From Chrysogorgia sp. JL179-B06 (Eukaryota > Cnidaria > Anthozoa > Scleralcyonacea > Chrysogorgiidae): 64,000 nucleotides of DNA. The notes beneath the pieces were generated by a model. That model worked only from the letters and a program-made list of their open reading frames with translations. It did not search any database and was not told the origin of the DNA. Positions 1 to 13,216 of this stretch are shown in pieces; position 1 is the first letter of the stretch; each line of letters begins with the position of its first letter. The stretch spans positions 4,687,501 to 4,751,500 of the forward strand of contig JAYKKM010000348.1 in NCBI GenBank assembly GCA_035772405.1, written 5' to 3'. Position numbers and translations under genes: made by a program.

Positions 1-97
1 GCGCCCCATTTAATTGTATTGTATTTAATAATCTTTAAAAATGGTAATCCTTCTTAAATATTATGTTATAGCATGAACTGTCCTCACGTGAATTTAC

Positions 98-3000
98 CTA
101 AGACAAGAGTTGGCCAGTTTTCCATTCTCGTATGCAGTCCCTTCAGAAATATTTGATGCAGAAACAAAATAATCTCACTAGAAACGTAACAAAAGTAGAT
201 CTTAGCAACGACATTTTTAGACCAATGTTTAACTCAACCAAGGGAACTGCAAAAAAAACAAAGCTGCAGAAGGTGTGTGTTGTCTGCGAAGGTGTGTAGT
301 TAACTGTAATTATAAAATAACACGTCTACTACGCAAGCTCTGATTGGTCAATACCCGTGTTTGGATCAGGCCATCCAAACACACAAACCATTAGGTATTT
401 CTTTAATCTGATAAAATTACACGCCTTTTCTTAAACGGATATATATAGCAAAGTGAAAAGGTGGTAAACTGCCAAGATTTTTAGTAACGAAATATTGACG
501 TTTCAAGGGCTCCGTTCGAAACGTCAGTATTTCGTCACTAAAAATCTTGGCAGTTAACCACCTTTTCACTTTGCTATATTTCCACAACACTGTCTACGCA
601 GCACTCTACTTTTTACTTTTCTTAAACGGCGTGTCGTGCAGACAATATGCCATAAAGTGCGCGTATTATTTGACGCCTCCTGTCAAATTACACTTTGTGT
701 ATTTTAACACATCAACGCACAAATGCATGTGTTGTTACTCCATGCAAATTAACACCCTAGTTTAAGAGTGTGGAATAGTTTCTTTCCATATACCCCAGAC
801 GACACTTACCAGTTTAAGAAGATACAGTTGACGTCTTCGTGAGAAGTCGGAGGTTTCTTAGCACTGGCAGCCATACGAAACGGTCTTAGGAAGCATGCAA
901 CTAGAGTAGACAAATCTTTCACGTACATTTCTTCATCTTGGAGAAAATGAAAGATGAGTTGATTTCTTTGTTTGATACTTGAAGCATGACCAGATTCAAT
1001 GTAGTTTTGAACAATAGAATACCAACGGCGGCGACATAGCCAAGCCCTGACAAGACTCTGGACCTGCAAGTGAAATCGAGCATCAAGGAGCCACAAGTTC
1101 GTCTATTTAGGGGTTTCAGTACATGCTCACTGCCTCGAGAGGGTGGGAGTTCTGGGTGGTTGATGGTTGGTGGTGGTAGTTGGTGTTGGTTGTTGTTCTT
1201 GTTCTTGTTGGTTGTTGATAGTTATTGTTGCTGATTGTTGTTGTTGGTTGTTGTTGTTGGTTGTTGGTTGTTGTTGGTTGTTGGTTGTTGTTGTTGTTGG
1301 TTATTGTTGTTATTTGTTGTTGGTTGTTGATTGTTGTTGGTTGTTGTTGTTGGATATTGTCGCTGGTTGTTGATGGTGGTGGTGGTTGTTGTTGTTGGTT
1401 GGTTGGTTGTTGTTGGTTGGTTGTTGTTGGTTGGTTGTTGGTAGGTTGGTAGTTGGTGGTCGTTGTTGGTAGTTGGTTGGTTGTTGTTGGTTGTTGTTGT
1501 TGGTTGCATGGTGGTAGCTGGTTGTTGTTGTTGGTTGGTTGGTTGTTGTTGGTGGGTGGTTGGTAGTTGGTTGTTGTTGGTGGGTGGTTGGTAGTTGGTT
1601 GTTGTTGGTGGTTGTTGTTGTTATTGCTGCTGGTTGTTGTTGTCGTGGGTTGTTGTTGTTGTTGGTGGTTGTTGTTGTTGTTGTTGGATATTGTCGCTGG
1701 TTGTTGATGATGGTGGTGGTTGTTGTTGTTGGTTGGTTGTTGTTGGTAGTTAGTTGGTTGGTTGACTGTTGTTGTTGGCAATTGGTTGTTGTTGGTAGTT
1801 GGTGGTGGTTGTTGTTGGTTGGTTGTTGTTGGTAGTTGGTTGGCTGTTGTTGGTAGTTGGTTGGTTGGTTGTTGTTGGTTGTTTGTTGTTGGTAGTTGGT
1901 TGTTGTTGGTAGTTGGTTGGCTGTTGTTGGTAGTTGGTTGGTTGGTTGTTGTTGGTTGGTTGTTGTTGTTGTTGGTTGGTTGTTGTTGGTTGTTGTTGGT
2001 GGGTGGTTGGTTGGTAGTTGGTTGTTGTTGGTGGGTGGTTGGTACTTGGTTGTTGTTGGTTGTTGTTGGTGGTTGTTGTTGTTATTGCTGCTGGTTGTTG
2101 TTGTTGTCGTGGGTTGTTGTTGGTTGTTCTTGTTGGTGGTGGTTGTTGTTGAATTGGTGATTGTTGTAGGTGGTGGTTGTTGTTGTTGTTGGTTGTTGTT
2201 GGTGGTTATTAGTAGTTATTGGTTGGTTGTTGGTTGGTTGGTTGTTGTTGGTTGTTGTTGGTTGTTTGTTGTTGTTGTGGTCGGCGGCATTTAGATCCAG
2301 ATATCTGACGAATGAAGGAAAAGGACTGGAACGATAACATAATAGAAATCCATTTTTAAATCTTCAATTTACAATATGAAGTTCTATAGCATGATGATGC
2401 ATGGAGCTAATGATTAATAACCTTTCTAATTTTTTTGATGTCCTCACTTTCCACACAATCTTCTTGTGCAACCTTGTCCTTAGTCACGTTAGACAGCTAA
2501 ACGAAGCAACAGTAAAACAGTAAAGGCGATGAACTATCGAGATTTGTAGTAACGAAATAGTGACGTTTCGAGTGGAGCCCTTCATCAGAGTGAAAGATCA
2601 AGGGCTCTATATCATAGTGAAAGATATGAAGGGCTTCGCTCGAAACGCCAGTATTTCGTTACTAAACATCTCGACATGAGTTAACCATCGCATTACTATA
2701 TCCCAAACACTGTCTACGCAGCACTCTACGTTTTTACACTAAAAGAAGCAACAACTGCTTAAAGGGATTATAATCATAACTTCATTCCTCAAACAACACA
2801 ACCATAGTGCGCTTTTGAGGAACAGTGACAAAGTACATGAAAATAGACCTCTTTCAGGATGGCGGACCGTCTAAATATTCTTTTATATGCATACAAATTA
2901 GCCTTTCTGGCCTCGTTACAAAGAGAAAATTATTTGGAATTACAGACACAGGAACAGAAAAGCTAATTTAAATGAATATAAAAGAATATTTAATTTGGGT

Positions 3001-6000
3001 GCCATTATGAAAGAGGTCTATGTATCGTCATTGCTGAAGTCAAAGGAAAATTGATCAGGGACTTTAAGGTTAGGACACACAAGGCGACAAATCGGGGGGG
3101 GGGGGGGCGTGTCGCGGAAGGAAACTAGAGAAGGACAAGGAAAATAAAATAACGTCCTTTGATTGGTTTATTTTAATTTTGTCGCAGTGGTTTATTAAAA
3201 TTGTGTCCCCGCGACAAGATTTCGCATGGTGCATGCCCGCGATTTGTCGCCTCGTGTGTCCCAACCTTTAAGATCTACGACGCGGCAACCTCAAAGACGG
3301 GGCCTTCAAAACAAAGAATTCTTCATGCGAAACAAAGAGAATGAATAATTTGTAGTCCCAAGAGTATTCTCATCACCGTCCTCGTTCTGTTTACAACGCA
3401 ACTCTGAGCATTTTCACGTCTTCAGGACGACGTGAACTCGCTGAGAGGTGAGAGCTGTTCCTTATTAATGTTGACTTCAGCTCAAACACTACAATCGTCT
3501 TAGCAGAACTGGAGCGTTTTGGAGGTTATTAAACAAGCTTCAAACATCAAATACCGGTAGTCAATTTACCAGGGCTTCTTTTAAATTCTTAAAGTGCCTA
3601 TGCAACGAAATTTTCAAGTTGGAGAAAATGGCATTAAAGTAAAGTTGGACATTACTGCTTTCGATTTTGTTTAACGTTTGAAAAACTGGCTTTTGGCTCA
3701 TAAAGTTGAGACATATTTTATTCCACAACTTATGACATCACTAGGATCTACATGAATTCCTATTGTTATCGAACAGACGGTTCAAAACACCTTTAGAAAA
3801 CTAAACTCTCGTGGGAAAGTGTGCACAACGGTGTGTAAAATTTATTCATAACGAGTTATTTGTTTTAAAATATACATGGTCGAAGCCGTATCCAACTTAG
3901 TCGTCTTATGAGTAATTAAGAATGTACTGGCGATTTTCGACAACTGAAACATATTCGTGAATAGTTCATTTATGAACTTCGAAGTTTCTAACCACAAAAT
4001 GAACGACAAAATCCCTTTATTTTCTCTTTATATACACGCCATTGCGGTAAGAGCTTAGAAAGCAATCAAAATTTGGGGTCTGGGTCGAGTGTGGCATTAG
4101 TTGTGCAAGTATGCCAACTATTTTAATGTCTCAATTTTTAGGGGGAAAGCAGTCTTCAAACGCTAAATAAACATACTTCTATTTAATTGTTTGTACTAAA
4201 ATTTTCACAGTCGAAAGAAGCGATACCCAATATCACTTCAATGTTATTATTTCAAACTTGGAGATTTCGTTGCAATAGGCACTTTAAATTTACACTGTTT
4301 GTTAAACTTTTGAGGCCGCGTCGTCTAGGTTGCCGCGTTGTAGATCTTAAAGTCACTGGAGGTAAATGATGATGAGAATGTAGTTCATGTTACTCTGAGG
4401 ATGATTGTGAAGTACACACACAACATATAGAAGATAAAACAGAAACCAAAGAAAAATATCTTTTGAAAACAAAATACGAGTCAAAACAAGACAACGAAAT
4501 AATCAAGAGACTGACGAAGACTTTGCTCACCATTTATTTTGTTATCTTGTATTAACTCGTATTCTTCGCTTTATGTTTTGTCTTACATTTCACAAAATTG
4601 TCAGTTTCTGGTACATACATTGTTTTCGAGAGATTTGATCCGTCGTTCATATTCTTCACATTGGATCACCAACTGCCGGTTTGCTTCTTGCTCCGCTTCA
4701 AGGATATGTGAAGAGAGTAAGTATCTTTCTTCTAATTCCTTCTTTTCCAGCTGCAGAGAAGCATAACTGGGAAAAGAAAAGACACCTCTAAAGTTACAAT
4801 AATCAGAAACAATTCCGCTTCCCACCTTTCTCCATCACAATGTTACATCAACCATCTCCATACATCCATCCATCCCGGCATTCGTCCAGCCTCCGTCCCT
4901 CACATACTAGCAGCCAGAAAAATAATGGTCAAAAAAATCAACTTTATATTTTTATGATTTTGCTAGTGCCAGAATTTCCTGGAAAAATCAGTTTGGGGGG
5001 CCCCCTGAGCCCCCACCCCCCTACGCCTATGTTCTCTCATCCTTCCTGAAGAATTAACTTTATTTACCTGGCACGTCTCAATGCCTCCAACCACGTATCA
5101 CACTCTTCTCCATTATTTGCTTTCAAAAGCACTTTCTGATGTTCAGTGTCTTCAGGCACCGCTATGTACAAAGTGTACTGAAAAAATAACATTTTGAAAA
5201 ACTGTGGCTAAAGTTTCACAGATATATTCCCGCCAAACTTGACGTCAAACGAAAAGTTGCTAAAACTTTTTTTTTAAAGTTTTTGACATTTTTAATGTCA
5301 AATTCTGATCTTTTTAAGACAACATTCATGTATTTCTTGTCGAACAAATTGCCTTTGCTCTCACAATATATTTAGAGTGGTTTTGCGTTAGTAAGGAGAA
5401 TTTTAATTAACATTTCTTATGACCAATATTTCGTGATCATATGGGGAACAAGCAAGCCAAGTTGGGTATACTATAAGCGCCCTAGATATCATAGTATAAT
5501 ACCTGTATAGTAATGGCATGAAGTGAAAATTAAGGGGGGGACGGATGAGACGGCAGCTTCAGGCCCTGGAGAAAAATAGGCCCTTTTGTCACCAGACTTA
5601 AAAAATGTTTTAGAGGGTAAGCGTACTTTCATAAACGTCTTGTATGGATTGCAATTTTCGATAGAGGTTTACAACACTGATCTGTGAAACATAAAGACAG
5701 CTTTTAAAGCTGTGCTTTATATATATTATAACGATCGAAAACGATCTATATAGGCCCTAATGTCTTCGCCAGCCCCAGGCCTAACATACCCTTAATACGG
5801 CTCTGATCACATGAACACAATCAAGAAGGCTAACCCAGCGAGCGAGAGGTCGTTACGGCAACATTACCTTGCCGGCCGCGGTCTTTCAGAACAGACCTAG
5901 CGACGAAGGAGCGAGGTCTGCAGGTCTGTGCGACAAGATCAAGGGCAGGGTAATTTTGCCTTAAAGACCGACTAAATGAAGTTAACTCTTCCTGTCCAAC

Positions 6001-9000
6001 TGAAAAACATCCAAACTTAAACTACCTCTTTGTTCTATTGATATCTCTGGAAATATCCATAACTGTTGCGAAACCTATACCTTTTCTGAAAGCCCAATAA
6101 ACCGGCTGTTACCAATGCTTTTGAATTTTCCGAACAAGACACATTATGTTAATATCAATTAGCATTAATTATCATAAATCAGGTTGAAAAACTTCCATTT
6201 TTATAGAAAAGGCCATCTAGCACGCCTGCGTAGCATCATGAAAATTCAAAATGCCACCAATCGCAGAGTTGTTTATGAAATCAAATCAAAGTTGGCGTGT
6301 GAGTGGATCTCATCTGCTTGGCGCTTGTCGAATTTCAATTTTTAATCTTGCGTTACCGTGTGCCGTGTTTTTCGATTGTCGACTTCGTTGGGTCTTCTAT
6401 GACCCGGACAGGGAAAGAGTTAATAAGGTTTTTATTATATGCCGGCTCTTTTAAATTTCGCCATTTGTAAAGACCGCCCAGGAACCCAATACGATTGCAG
6501 AACGCTCATTAGCCAAGCCATAAAAGCCTTGAAGTTGCATTTTTCGCAACTGGTCTCGGTTTGGTGTTAAAATATGTATATATTCCAATATTCGAAATTT
6601 TCCTTCACCATAAATCCGTAGAACATGTTGTTTAATCGAGTGAAATGCCACATATTATGCTATGCATATAATAATAGTATTGCAATATAGGCGAAAGCAA
6701 TGTTGTGCTGCAGTCCATAAACAATGTTGTCAACAAAATTGTTAACGCACGATAACATGTTGTTACATCATTGTTATCGGCAGCAGACTCATCATTATTG
6801 TCCGTCGAGGGTACACAGCTGATAACAAAATAGTGAACATGCAGCTTGGTTCTATCAATATTGTTTTTTCCTGTTCCAACACCAACTGTGAATGCTGAAC
6901 AACATTATTCCTTTCAATAATATTATCCAGCCATGACAGCCGTATTGTTGCACAGTATTGTTCAGCCCATAGAGCGAATAGAATAAAGTTGCAACAACAT
7001 GCGTCTGTGATTTTACGAATACACACAATATATTTATCGATGATAAATCTGAAAATGTAAAGTAGTATAGCCGTTTCAACAGCAAAACAAGAATGTTTTT
7101 TTTTTGCATAACTTGACGAAAGCGTCGTTATCAGTTTAGAGCTAAACGATTTTTTCAATAACTCACTAAAAAAACACGTCATTGGTCCAACATTGGCTTT
7201 TCAGTCAGTAAACAGGGCGCTATTATCCGGTGTGCAATGTTTAAAGTAGACAAGACGAGCCGTCGGCTGGCCGACAACAAATTAAAAATTTCGAAATAGT
7301 ATAAGTAGGAGGTAAAAGAAAGTAGAACAAAGGTCAGAGTGTGTGAAACGTAACGCGGACTTGGCGCTCGTTGAACCTCCTCCTACACATTATTTATTTT
7401 TAGAGTTTTTCATTTTTATTTTAACACAGCCTACGCAATATATTTATTTATTTATTTTAAATGTTTATACAGGGGGGTCATATCAATGGTTAGTCTCCTC
7501 CGCAGTCAAGTCTCTGTCCCTAGCTGCAATGAAAACGTAATCGGGATTTCCTCTGAATTAAATGTGACGATTTGGCGACGTTTGAAACTGGTATAAGCGA
7601 TCGATCTTTCTCAAGAAAAACACTGCTGAATTTACTTTAATCGCACAATGACTCGGGAGTAAAGAATCACCGGCAAGTCTCTGTCTTCCTATAGCTGCAA
7701 TGAAAACGCGTAATGGATTTCTTGATATTATAATGAATTATATTCGTCTGAATTAAATGTGACGATTTGGCGACGTTTGAAACTGGTCTAAGCGATATCG
7801 ATCTTTAAGTAAAAAACCACTTTGCTGAATTTACTTTAATACGCACAATGACTCGGGAGTAAAGAATCACCGGAAATGGATCACTCAAAAGGATCACTCA
7901 AAAGGCGTTAGGCTAGGCTTAGTTAACTCTTTCCCTACGGCTGAAAAACATCAAAAATTGAACGACCACGTTGTTCTATTGATATCTCTTGAAATAACCA
8001 TAACTGTTGCGAAAGCTATACATTTTCTGGAAGCCCAATAAACCGGCTTTTACTTGTTCTTTTAAATTTCCCGAACAAAACACATTATGTTAATATAAAT
8101 TAGCATTAATTATCATAAATCAGGTTGAAAAATTTACATTTTTCCAGAAAAGGCCATCTTGCACGCCCGCATAGCATGTTGAAAACTCAAAATGCCACCA
8201 ATCGCAGAGTTATTTATGAAATCAAATCAAACTTGGCGTGTGCGTGGATTTCATGTTCCTGGCGCTTGTCGAATTTCAATTTTTAATCTTGCGTTACCGT
8301 GTGCCGTGTTTTTCGATTGACGACTTTGCGGGTCATCAACGACCCATTTTAACTGCGCCCGTAGGGAAAGAGTTTAGTTAGACTAGTTCAGTGAAAACGG
8401 GAGAACCTTTTGAGTCATCCCTTTTAGCCTTGTTCAAAGAATGAAGTAGTAAGTAAAAACGAAACATCCGCTCCAACCTTGGCTTGAAGCCAACATTTAG
8501 GAAAGGTCAACAGGGTTCTCATTAAGTGTGCTGTAAAAAAACTCGGTCATGATGGCGCCTATATTATTAGATTAGGTGGATGACAATTCATTTTTTTACA
8601 TATAGTTCAATCCCACAGGATATACAAGTTATAGTGTGTTGCATTCAAGCAGTGTAAAAATACGAATAAAAAATACTAAAAAGTTGGTGTGTTACTAAAT
8701 AGTTACGAGAGGTGCAACCACACTTTAGAACAACGTTCCCTCGTCAGACTTCCTGTTTACTATTTTGGCAATACATCAACCTTTTAGTATTTTTGATACT
8801 ACAGCATCGTGTAAACAAAGCATTCGTATATATTATATATATATATATATACACGAGAGTGGTGAAAAAGTAGAGTGCTGCGTTAGGCTGCATGGTTTCT
8901 AGCGGAGCCTTTATCAGAGTATAGAGCCCTTATCTTACTCTGATGAAGGGCTCCGCTCGAAACGTCAGTATTTCGTTCCTAAAATCTCGGCAGTTCACCA

Positions 9001-10409
9001 CCTTTTCGCTTTGCTATTATATATATATATATTTATATATATATAGTCTTGAACAAGTCATACAGCGAGTGTTACATGATTTAATATTAGGTAAATGAGA
9101 GGTAAAGTCCTAAAGAGAACTTCATGAAAAGTCAAAGAAGTCTCAAGTGACGGAATGGGATCCCTTCTTCAGGTCAAATCACAGAAAGAAACACATCGTC
9201 AATAGAAATAAGTATAGCATTACATTACATTTCATTCAGCTATAGGATTACAATCATGCAGAGAACTTAGAAGCATTATTGTTTCTATATTATTTCTGCA
9301 GGGACAAGGGGTATCCCTATAGTGCAGACTCCCACCTTTGCCACTCACACGGTAAGCCGCCCGATAATTTGAAAACCAGCCTTGAAACTTAATGAAAGCC
9401 CTGGGTGTATGCCACCCGCATAAGATTTTTAAGATATGAATTACAATTGTTTCACTTCTGAAGATCACCATAACATGTAAACAAGACCGAACGGCAACGA
9501 ATTAATAACGCATACAAATTATTCACATGCATGATGAGCGTAACAGATATAGACTAAAAAGAAATCAGCTCAGCTATGAGGCGTTAATATAAGAAATGGT
9601 AAGTCCTATAGTAAAAACAAAGGAAATACAGCAATGGCGGCAGCTGCCTGCGAACGATATATGTTAATATTGGGCAGGCGGTTTTTTCTCGTAAGTTCTA
9701 TCACAGAGTTCCACAAGACTGAACAAAAAATGCCCATCGTTACAAATATATTTGAAATTGTACTTTCGGAGGTCACAGCGGAGGTCCACAACGTGTTGAA
9801 GAGCCTACGGTAGGTATGGCAACCCATAGACAACCGAAGAAACGCGGTCACAGGTGAAGTAGCATGACTAAAATTAAGGATTCGCTAAGATTTACAGACG
9901 CGCCTTATCGGCTTACGAACTTAGACAAACATCGATAATTAGACAGAACTTATTCACTGATATAAAGACAGGGACGAGGACATGAAGTGAAAGTGCATGT
10001 TTGTGCAGGTTATAGGTTAAACTCGGTACTCTTGCAATAGATGTACAGCAAGTTTCAGTAAACAAACTCGATGCCGCTTTTTGCGAACTCAAACATTGTT
10101 TCCGCTGGATTTGTTTTAGCCTTCAGTTAATTTCAGTATCTATACCAAATTCGAGAACTCAAACTTTCCATTATAACTCGTAATTTTTCCCGTTTCCCTT
10201 GTCGGTTCGATTATAAGTGGGAATCTACAGTACACGTTATCAGCGGTTAAGCACGAGAAGCGGCGCGGAAAGTAGATCTCTGAAGAAAAACAGAATCCCA
10301 CGTAAATGGCATAAACCGTTTATTTTGATGACGATATCACATTTTGACGTAATGCGAAGAATCGGCAGCGTGAAATATTACCCGAGCATGCAAAACACAA
10401 CACAAGAGG

Positions 10410-10443
<34 letters not shown>

Positions 10444-10750
10444 TATAATATATATATATATATAATATATATAAATGTATAGCTACCTGGTTTTGGAGGT
10501 CTTTGAGTTTTGTCAACGAACGCAGCTCAATTATAGCGTGTTCCAGTAAAATGAAACCGAGCGGTTTAGCACACGAGGAACTCTCGAAATAGAATAATAA
10601 ATTTTGATAAAGGATAATCCATCTCTTTTGCCACTTTAGGGTAGCGTCGCCATCCTTGAGGTACAAATTACCGGCAAGTTTCGGTTCAGCACGGGCTACG
10701 GCAGCCAAATAAGTCAAATGCATTTCAGAGAGACGAACACCGGTAGGCAT
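98..10750 (-). CDS. RASGRF: RAS guanine-nucleotide releasing factor (RASGRF1/2-like), 5' part of a gene cut by the window edge
   Basis: Six coding exons read on the minus strand, about 310 residues. E1 10487-10750 is the N-terminal half of the PH domain; its ATG at 10750 starts MPTGVRLSEMH and it holds WQKRWIILYQNLLFYFES. E2 5068-5177 is the rest of PH (CDTWLEALRRA). E3 4619-4766 is a coiled coil. E4 2422-2496 is a linker ending SEDIKKIRK. E5 810-1063 has an IQ motif (VQSLVRAWLCRRRW) and the start of the RhoGEF/DH domain (FLRPFRMAASAKKPP). E6 98-177 continues DH (FLHQIF, NWPTLVL). All junctions are GT-AG and phases agree (0,2,0,0,2,1). Order and spacing match vertebrate RASGRF, a calmodulin-responsive exchange factor for Rac and Ras at the plasma membrane; that role is family knowledge. 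The second PH, REM and CDC25 domains would lie left of base 1. Introns are filled with repeats. Confidence 0.9.
441..583. repeat. 143-bp near-perfect hairpin, Penelope-type tail repeat
   Basis: The arms 441-504 and 518-583 are inverted copies with few mismatches, separated by a short AGGGCTCCG loop region. The right arm carries GAAACGTCAGTATTTCG, the signature of a family seen about ten times in this window. It lies in the RASGRF intron between E5 and E6. Confidence 0.8.
1150..2285. repeat. TTG/GGTT low-complexity minisatellite
   Basis: About 1.1 kb is built almost only of TTG, TTGG and GGTTGG blocks on the plus strand, with longer sub-repeats such as GTAGTTGGTTGTTGTTGG. It lies in the RASGRF intron between E4 and E5. 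Long open frames here (Q/N/T/P-rich on minus, V/G/L/C-rich on plus) follow from the lack of stop codons in the repeat and are not genes. Confidence 0.95.
2533..2735. repeat. Penelope-type inverted repeat copy
   Basis: Left arm CGAGATTTGTAGTAACGAAA near 2538 faces right arm TTTCGTTACTAAACATCTCG ending near 2674, with GAAGGGCTTCGCTCGAAACG in between. The tail AACACTGTCTACGCAGCACT is shared with other copies in the window. Confidence 0.75.
3068..3267. mobile_element. 200-bp MITE between TTAA sites, copy A
   Basis: Inverted ends GGTTAGGACACACAAGGCGA and TCGCCTCGTGTGTCCCAACC are flanked by TTAA at 3064-3067 and 3268-3271, as expected for a piggyBac-type (or other TTAA-targeting) non-autonomous element. 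A longer relative lies at 36318-36709. Located in a RASGRF intron. Confidence 0.75.
3272..4618. other. RASGRF intron remainder, no gene seen
   Basis: Intron between E3 and E4. Apart from the repeats listed separately I see no coding similarity or RNA gene in this AT-rich stretch. Confidence 0.6.
5986..6419. mobile_element. 434-bp MITE with TTAA flanks, family B copy 1
   Basis: Ends CTCTTCCTGTCC and GGACAGGGAAAGAG are inverted and flanked by TTAA at 5982-5985 and 6420-6423, a piggyBac-like signature. The body is about 85 percent identical by eye to 7927-8372. The short open frame inside (from 6251) is not a gene. Confidence 0.8.
7507..7875. repeat. Tandem duplication, two units of about 165-200 bp
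   Basis: Units 7507-7673 and 7674-7875 both run from CAAGTCTCTGTC through GTGACGATTTGGCGACGTTT to CTCGGGAGTAAAGAATCACC. The second has a short insertion. Function unknown. Confidence 0.8.
7927..8372. mobile_element. 446-bp MITE, family B copy 2
   Basis: Ends CTCTTTCCCTACGG and CCGTAGGGAAAGAG are inverted. The left flank is TTAA (7923-7926) and the right flank is decayed to TTTA. It is homologous along its whole length to the copy at 5986-6419. Confidence 0.75.
8860..9020. repeat. Penelope-type tail repeat with hammerhead-like core
   Basis: Contains CTGATGAAGGGCTCCGCTCG followed by AAACGTCAGTATTTCGTT, then CTCGGCAGTTCACCACCTTT as in the hairpin at 441-583. TA microsatellites sit on both sides. 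Confidence 0.65.
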
Positions 10751-12090
10751 TTTCGCGACAAGGCCAACACTCTGCTATAGAGCTTTGCAATATTTTCCAC
10801 AAACTTTATACAGCTGTAGTTGCTCAAAACTATTAAGCTAAGCGCATGAAAAGCGAAATTATCGTTCTTTGAAAGCGAGAAACCATATTTAGCAATAACT
10901 GGAGCTCTTGTATATACGAGCACCAGTGTCATGAATCCACCTCAACCAAGCTTAATCTACAAAACAACTAGTCATCAGATAAGTTCCCACTATTATTCAT
11001 CACAGAGATGTAAATTTCAGACAGACTCTTTTAGTGTTGCGACTTCCCGTGGTACACAAAAATAATAGAAACAGCTGCATATAATTTGGCACGTTAAATG
11101 TCATCACTTAAAATAAGAACTATTAAATTATACATATATATATTATTTATTACATAATATAATATAATATATATACATAATATATATACATAATATATAT
11201 ATATAATCACTTAAAATAAGAACTATTAAATTATACATATATATATTATTTATTACATAATATAACAATATATATATATAATAATATATATATATATATA
11301 GTGTGTGTGTGGGGTGTGGGTAGAGTGCAGGCTTCACTATTTAACGCTAGAGAGGATAAATATACTCAAGTGGTTCGGAGCGACAAAGGCGATTAAAATT
11401 CATTAAGCATTCGATCAAAGGGCAGACATACTGAATTGAAGATTGCTTTTCGACTTTGCAGTTTTCTGATAGGTTTCGATAGATCATTATAAAATTAAAT
11501 AGTATAAAATCAAATTTTTTATTTATCATGTATGGTGAATAACGGGGGACCAAGGAATTGGCTTGAACAGACATGAGATTTATCATCGCGCCACAAAAAT
11601 AAGGCAGCTAAATAATTATTTATCTATAGAACAGCATGTACAGGAACCATACACGAGAGTGAGTCACTCGTGTAAAATATGATTCTCTACTTCTTGGCGA
11701 TGGGAAAGAGTATTTTGGACAGCGGAAAACGAAACTGAGCAATATCCGTACTTCAAAAACAAACGGTCAACGGCATGAAAACATCACGGTCTTTTCACAA
11801 CATTAGGCAGTATTGTTTTTTTACTAGGACAAGAATATGCCATGTAGACTGTGCTTTTGTAAAATCTAACTTGTGTCCGTTATTGTTTGAAATTATTTTA
11901 TCAAATTTAAATCGCAAGCATTGTTTCTTGACGAGAAATCTACCGTTGTTCATGGGTCATTATATCGCGAATAGGTAATCACTTTAGTACAGCTTTCATG
12001 TTCCACGCGTTTTTCTAATTAATAACAAAAGGGCCGTTGATCAGAGTATAACGACATTACTTACACCAAGTACATAAACGAACCAAGTAC
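10751..12090. other. Region upstream of RASGRF, no gene seen
   Basis: AT-rich DNA containing a duplicated block (about 11104-11160 and 11208-11265, both starting CACTTAAAATAAGAACTATT) and long TA tracts to 11310. The RASGRF promoter should lie near 10751, but I see no clear core motif. Confidence 0.5.
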
Positions 12091-12094
12091 ATAT

Positions 12095-12260
12095 GGTGTG
12101 CTGCTGAAGGGTCTTCGCTCGAAAGACCTGTTATTCACTATTTCAGCAAAGTAGTACACCAACCTTTTAGAGTCTTTGATTGGTAAGTGTTGTATATATA
12201 CACTAATGTAGTGAACGCGGGAGAGCTTGGAGTACACACGTAAAAATCTCACAGGTTGTA
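12095..12260. repeat. Penelope-type tail repeat, degenerate
   Basis: GCTGAAGGGTCTTCGCTCGA is followed by a tail with AGTACACCAACCTTTTAGAG, the same order as in other copies. The following TGTTGTATATATACACTAAT segment recurs at 13136-13160. Confidence 0.6.
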
Positions 12261-12700
12261 ACAAGGTTGTTGGTTCAACATGCCTGTAACAGCATTGTCA
12301 ACATGATAGATCAAGACTGTTAAAATAACAGCACTGTTAAAGCATGTTTCAACATGTTGTGACAGGCTTGTTGAATCGACAGCAGTTGTTCATGCATGTG
12401 AGAACATGCAAAAACCAGCTTGATAGAACAACCGAGTTCATGGCTGTTGTAACAACGCTGTTCAACCTTATTATTTCATCATGCTCTGACATGTTGTATC
12501 ATGTATGAACAATGTTGTTCAACACTGTTCAAGCCTGTTCGATCATCAGCCATGAACAATACTGGTTCAACATCAATGAACAGGCCTGTTGACAACCCTG
12601 TTCAAGCTGGCCAGCTCAACGCTGCCAAGCTGCCTGGCCAGCTCAAGCCTGCCGATATCAACCATGTTTTAGGCTGTACACAAGTTCTTTTAACGTGTGT
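12250..12700. repeat. Degenerate AACATGTTG/GTTCAAC-rich stretch
   Basis: Words such as GTTCAACATG, AACATGTTGT and CCTGTTGAC recur irregularly, giving many small inverted repeats. I see no coding or RNA signature. Confidence 0.5.
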
Positions 12701-12773
12701 AGAGTAGTCAATATATGGACGATCGTCAAGCTCAAATCTTCAGAAAATGTTTTTGGAACCCCAGGAATCGAAA

Positions 12774-12843
12774 GGAATCAAACCTGTATAACCTTCTGAT
12801 TGCCGGTGAGACGCTCTAACCATTGAGCTACCGAGACTCAGAT
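12774..12843 (-). repeat. tRNA-derived SINE copy (uninterrupted)
   Basis: On the minus strand TAGCTCAATGGTTAGAGCG is an A-box and GGTTTGATTCC a B-box, spaced as in a tRNA. The upstream segment GTAACCTTCGCTATCCATCT is shared with the second copy near 13198 and 13613. It does not fold as a complete tRNA, so I call it a SINE or tRNA pseudogene. It gives the empty-site sequence for the MITE at 13217-13609. Confidence 0.7.
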
Positions 12844-13216
12844 GGATAGCGAAGGTTACAATGATGTATTGGTTTGATAGATATATGTACTACAGTGCTT
12901 TATATCCCCCCCCCCCCCCTGCGACACGACGTTAAACGTTACGCCCAAATTATACACTTGCGCCCAAATTATACACTTGCGCCCAAAATACAAGGCATGT
13001 ATATTGTTTTCTCTTGGGTTAGATCAAAATAGATGAGCCCCCGCTGATAGTGGATGTGCCCAAATTAGGTAAATCTAAAGCCCTGGCACTGTCTATGCCG
13101 CTAAGCAGCATAAGTCACTATTAATGCTTGGGGGTGTTGTATATATACACTGATGTAGTGAATGTGGGAGCTTAGAGTAGACCAGTACATCAATGTAACC
13201 TTCGTTCTCCATCTGA

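Larger units (their letters stand above)
5178..10486. other. RASGRF intron 1 (5.3 kb), repeat-filled
   Basis: The intron separates the two halves of the PH domain. It holds two TTAA-flanked MITEs, a local tandem duplication, a degenerate stretch rich in AACAATGTTG-like words (6700-6970), a Penelope-type repeat and TA microsatellites (8826-8852, 9015-9045, 10409-10470). I found no further exon in it. Confidence 0.75.

Noticed and set aside
1116..2294. Long Q/N/T/P-rich (minus) and V/G/L/C-rich (plus) open frames
   Set aside because: They read through a TTG/GGTT satellite that lacks stop codons; no splice context or family similarity, and they lie in a RASGRF intron.
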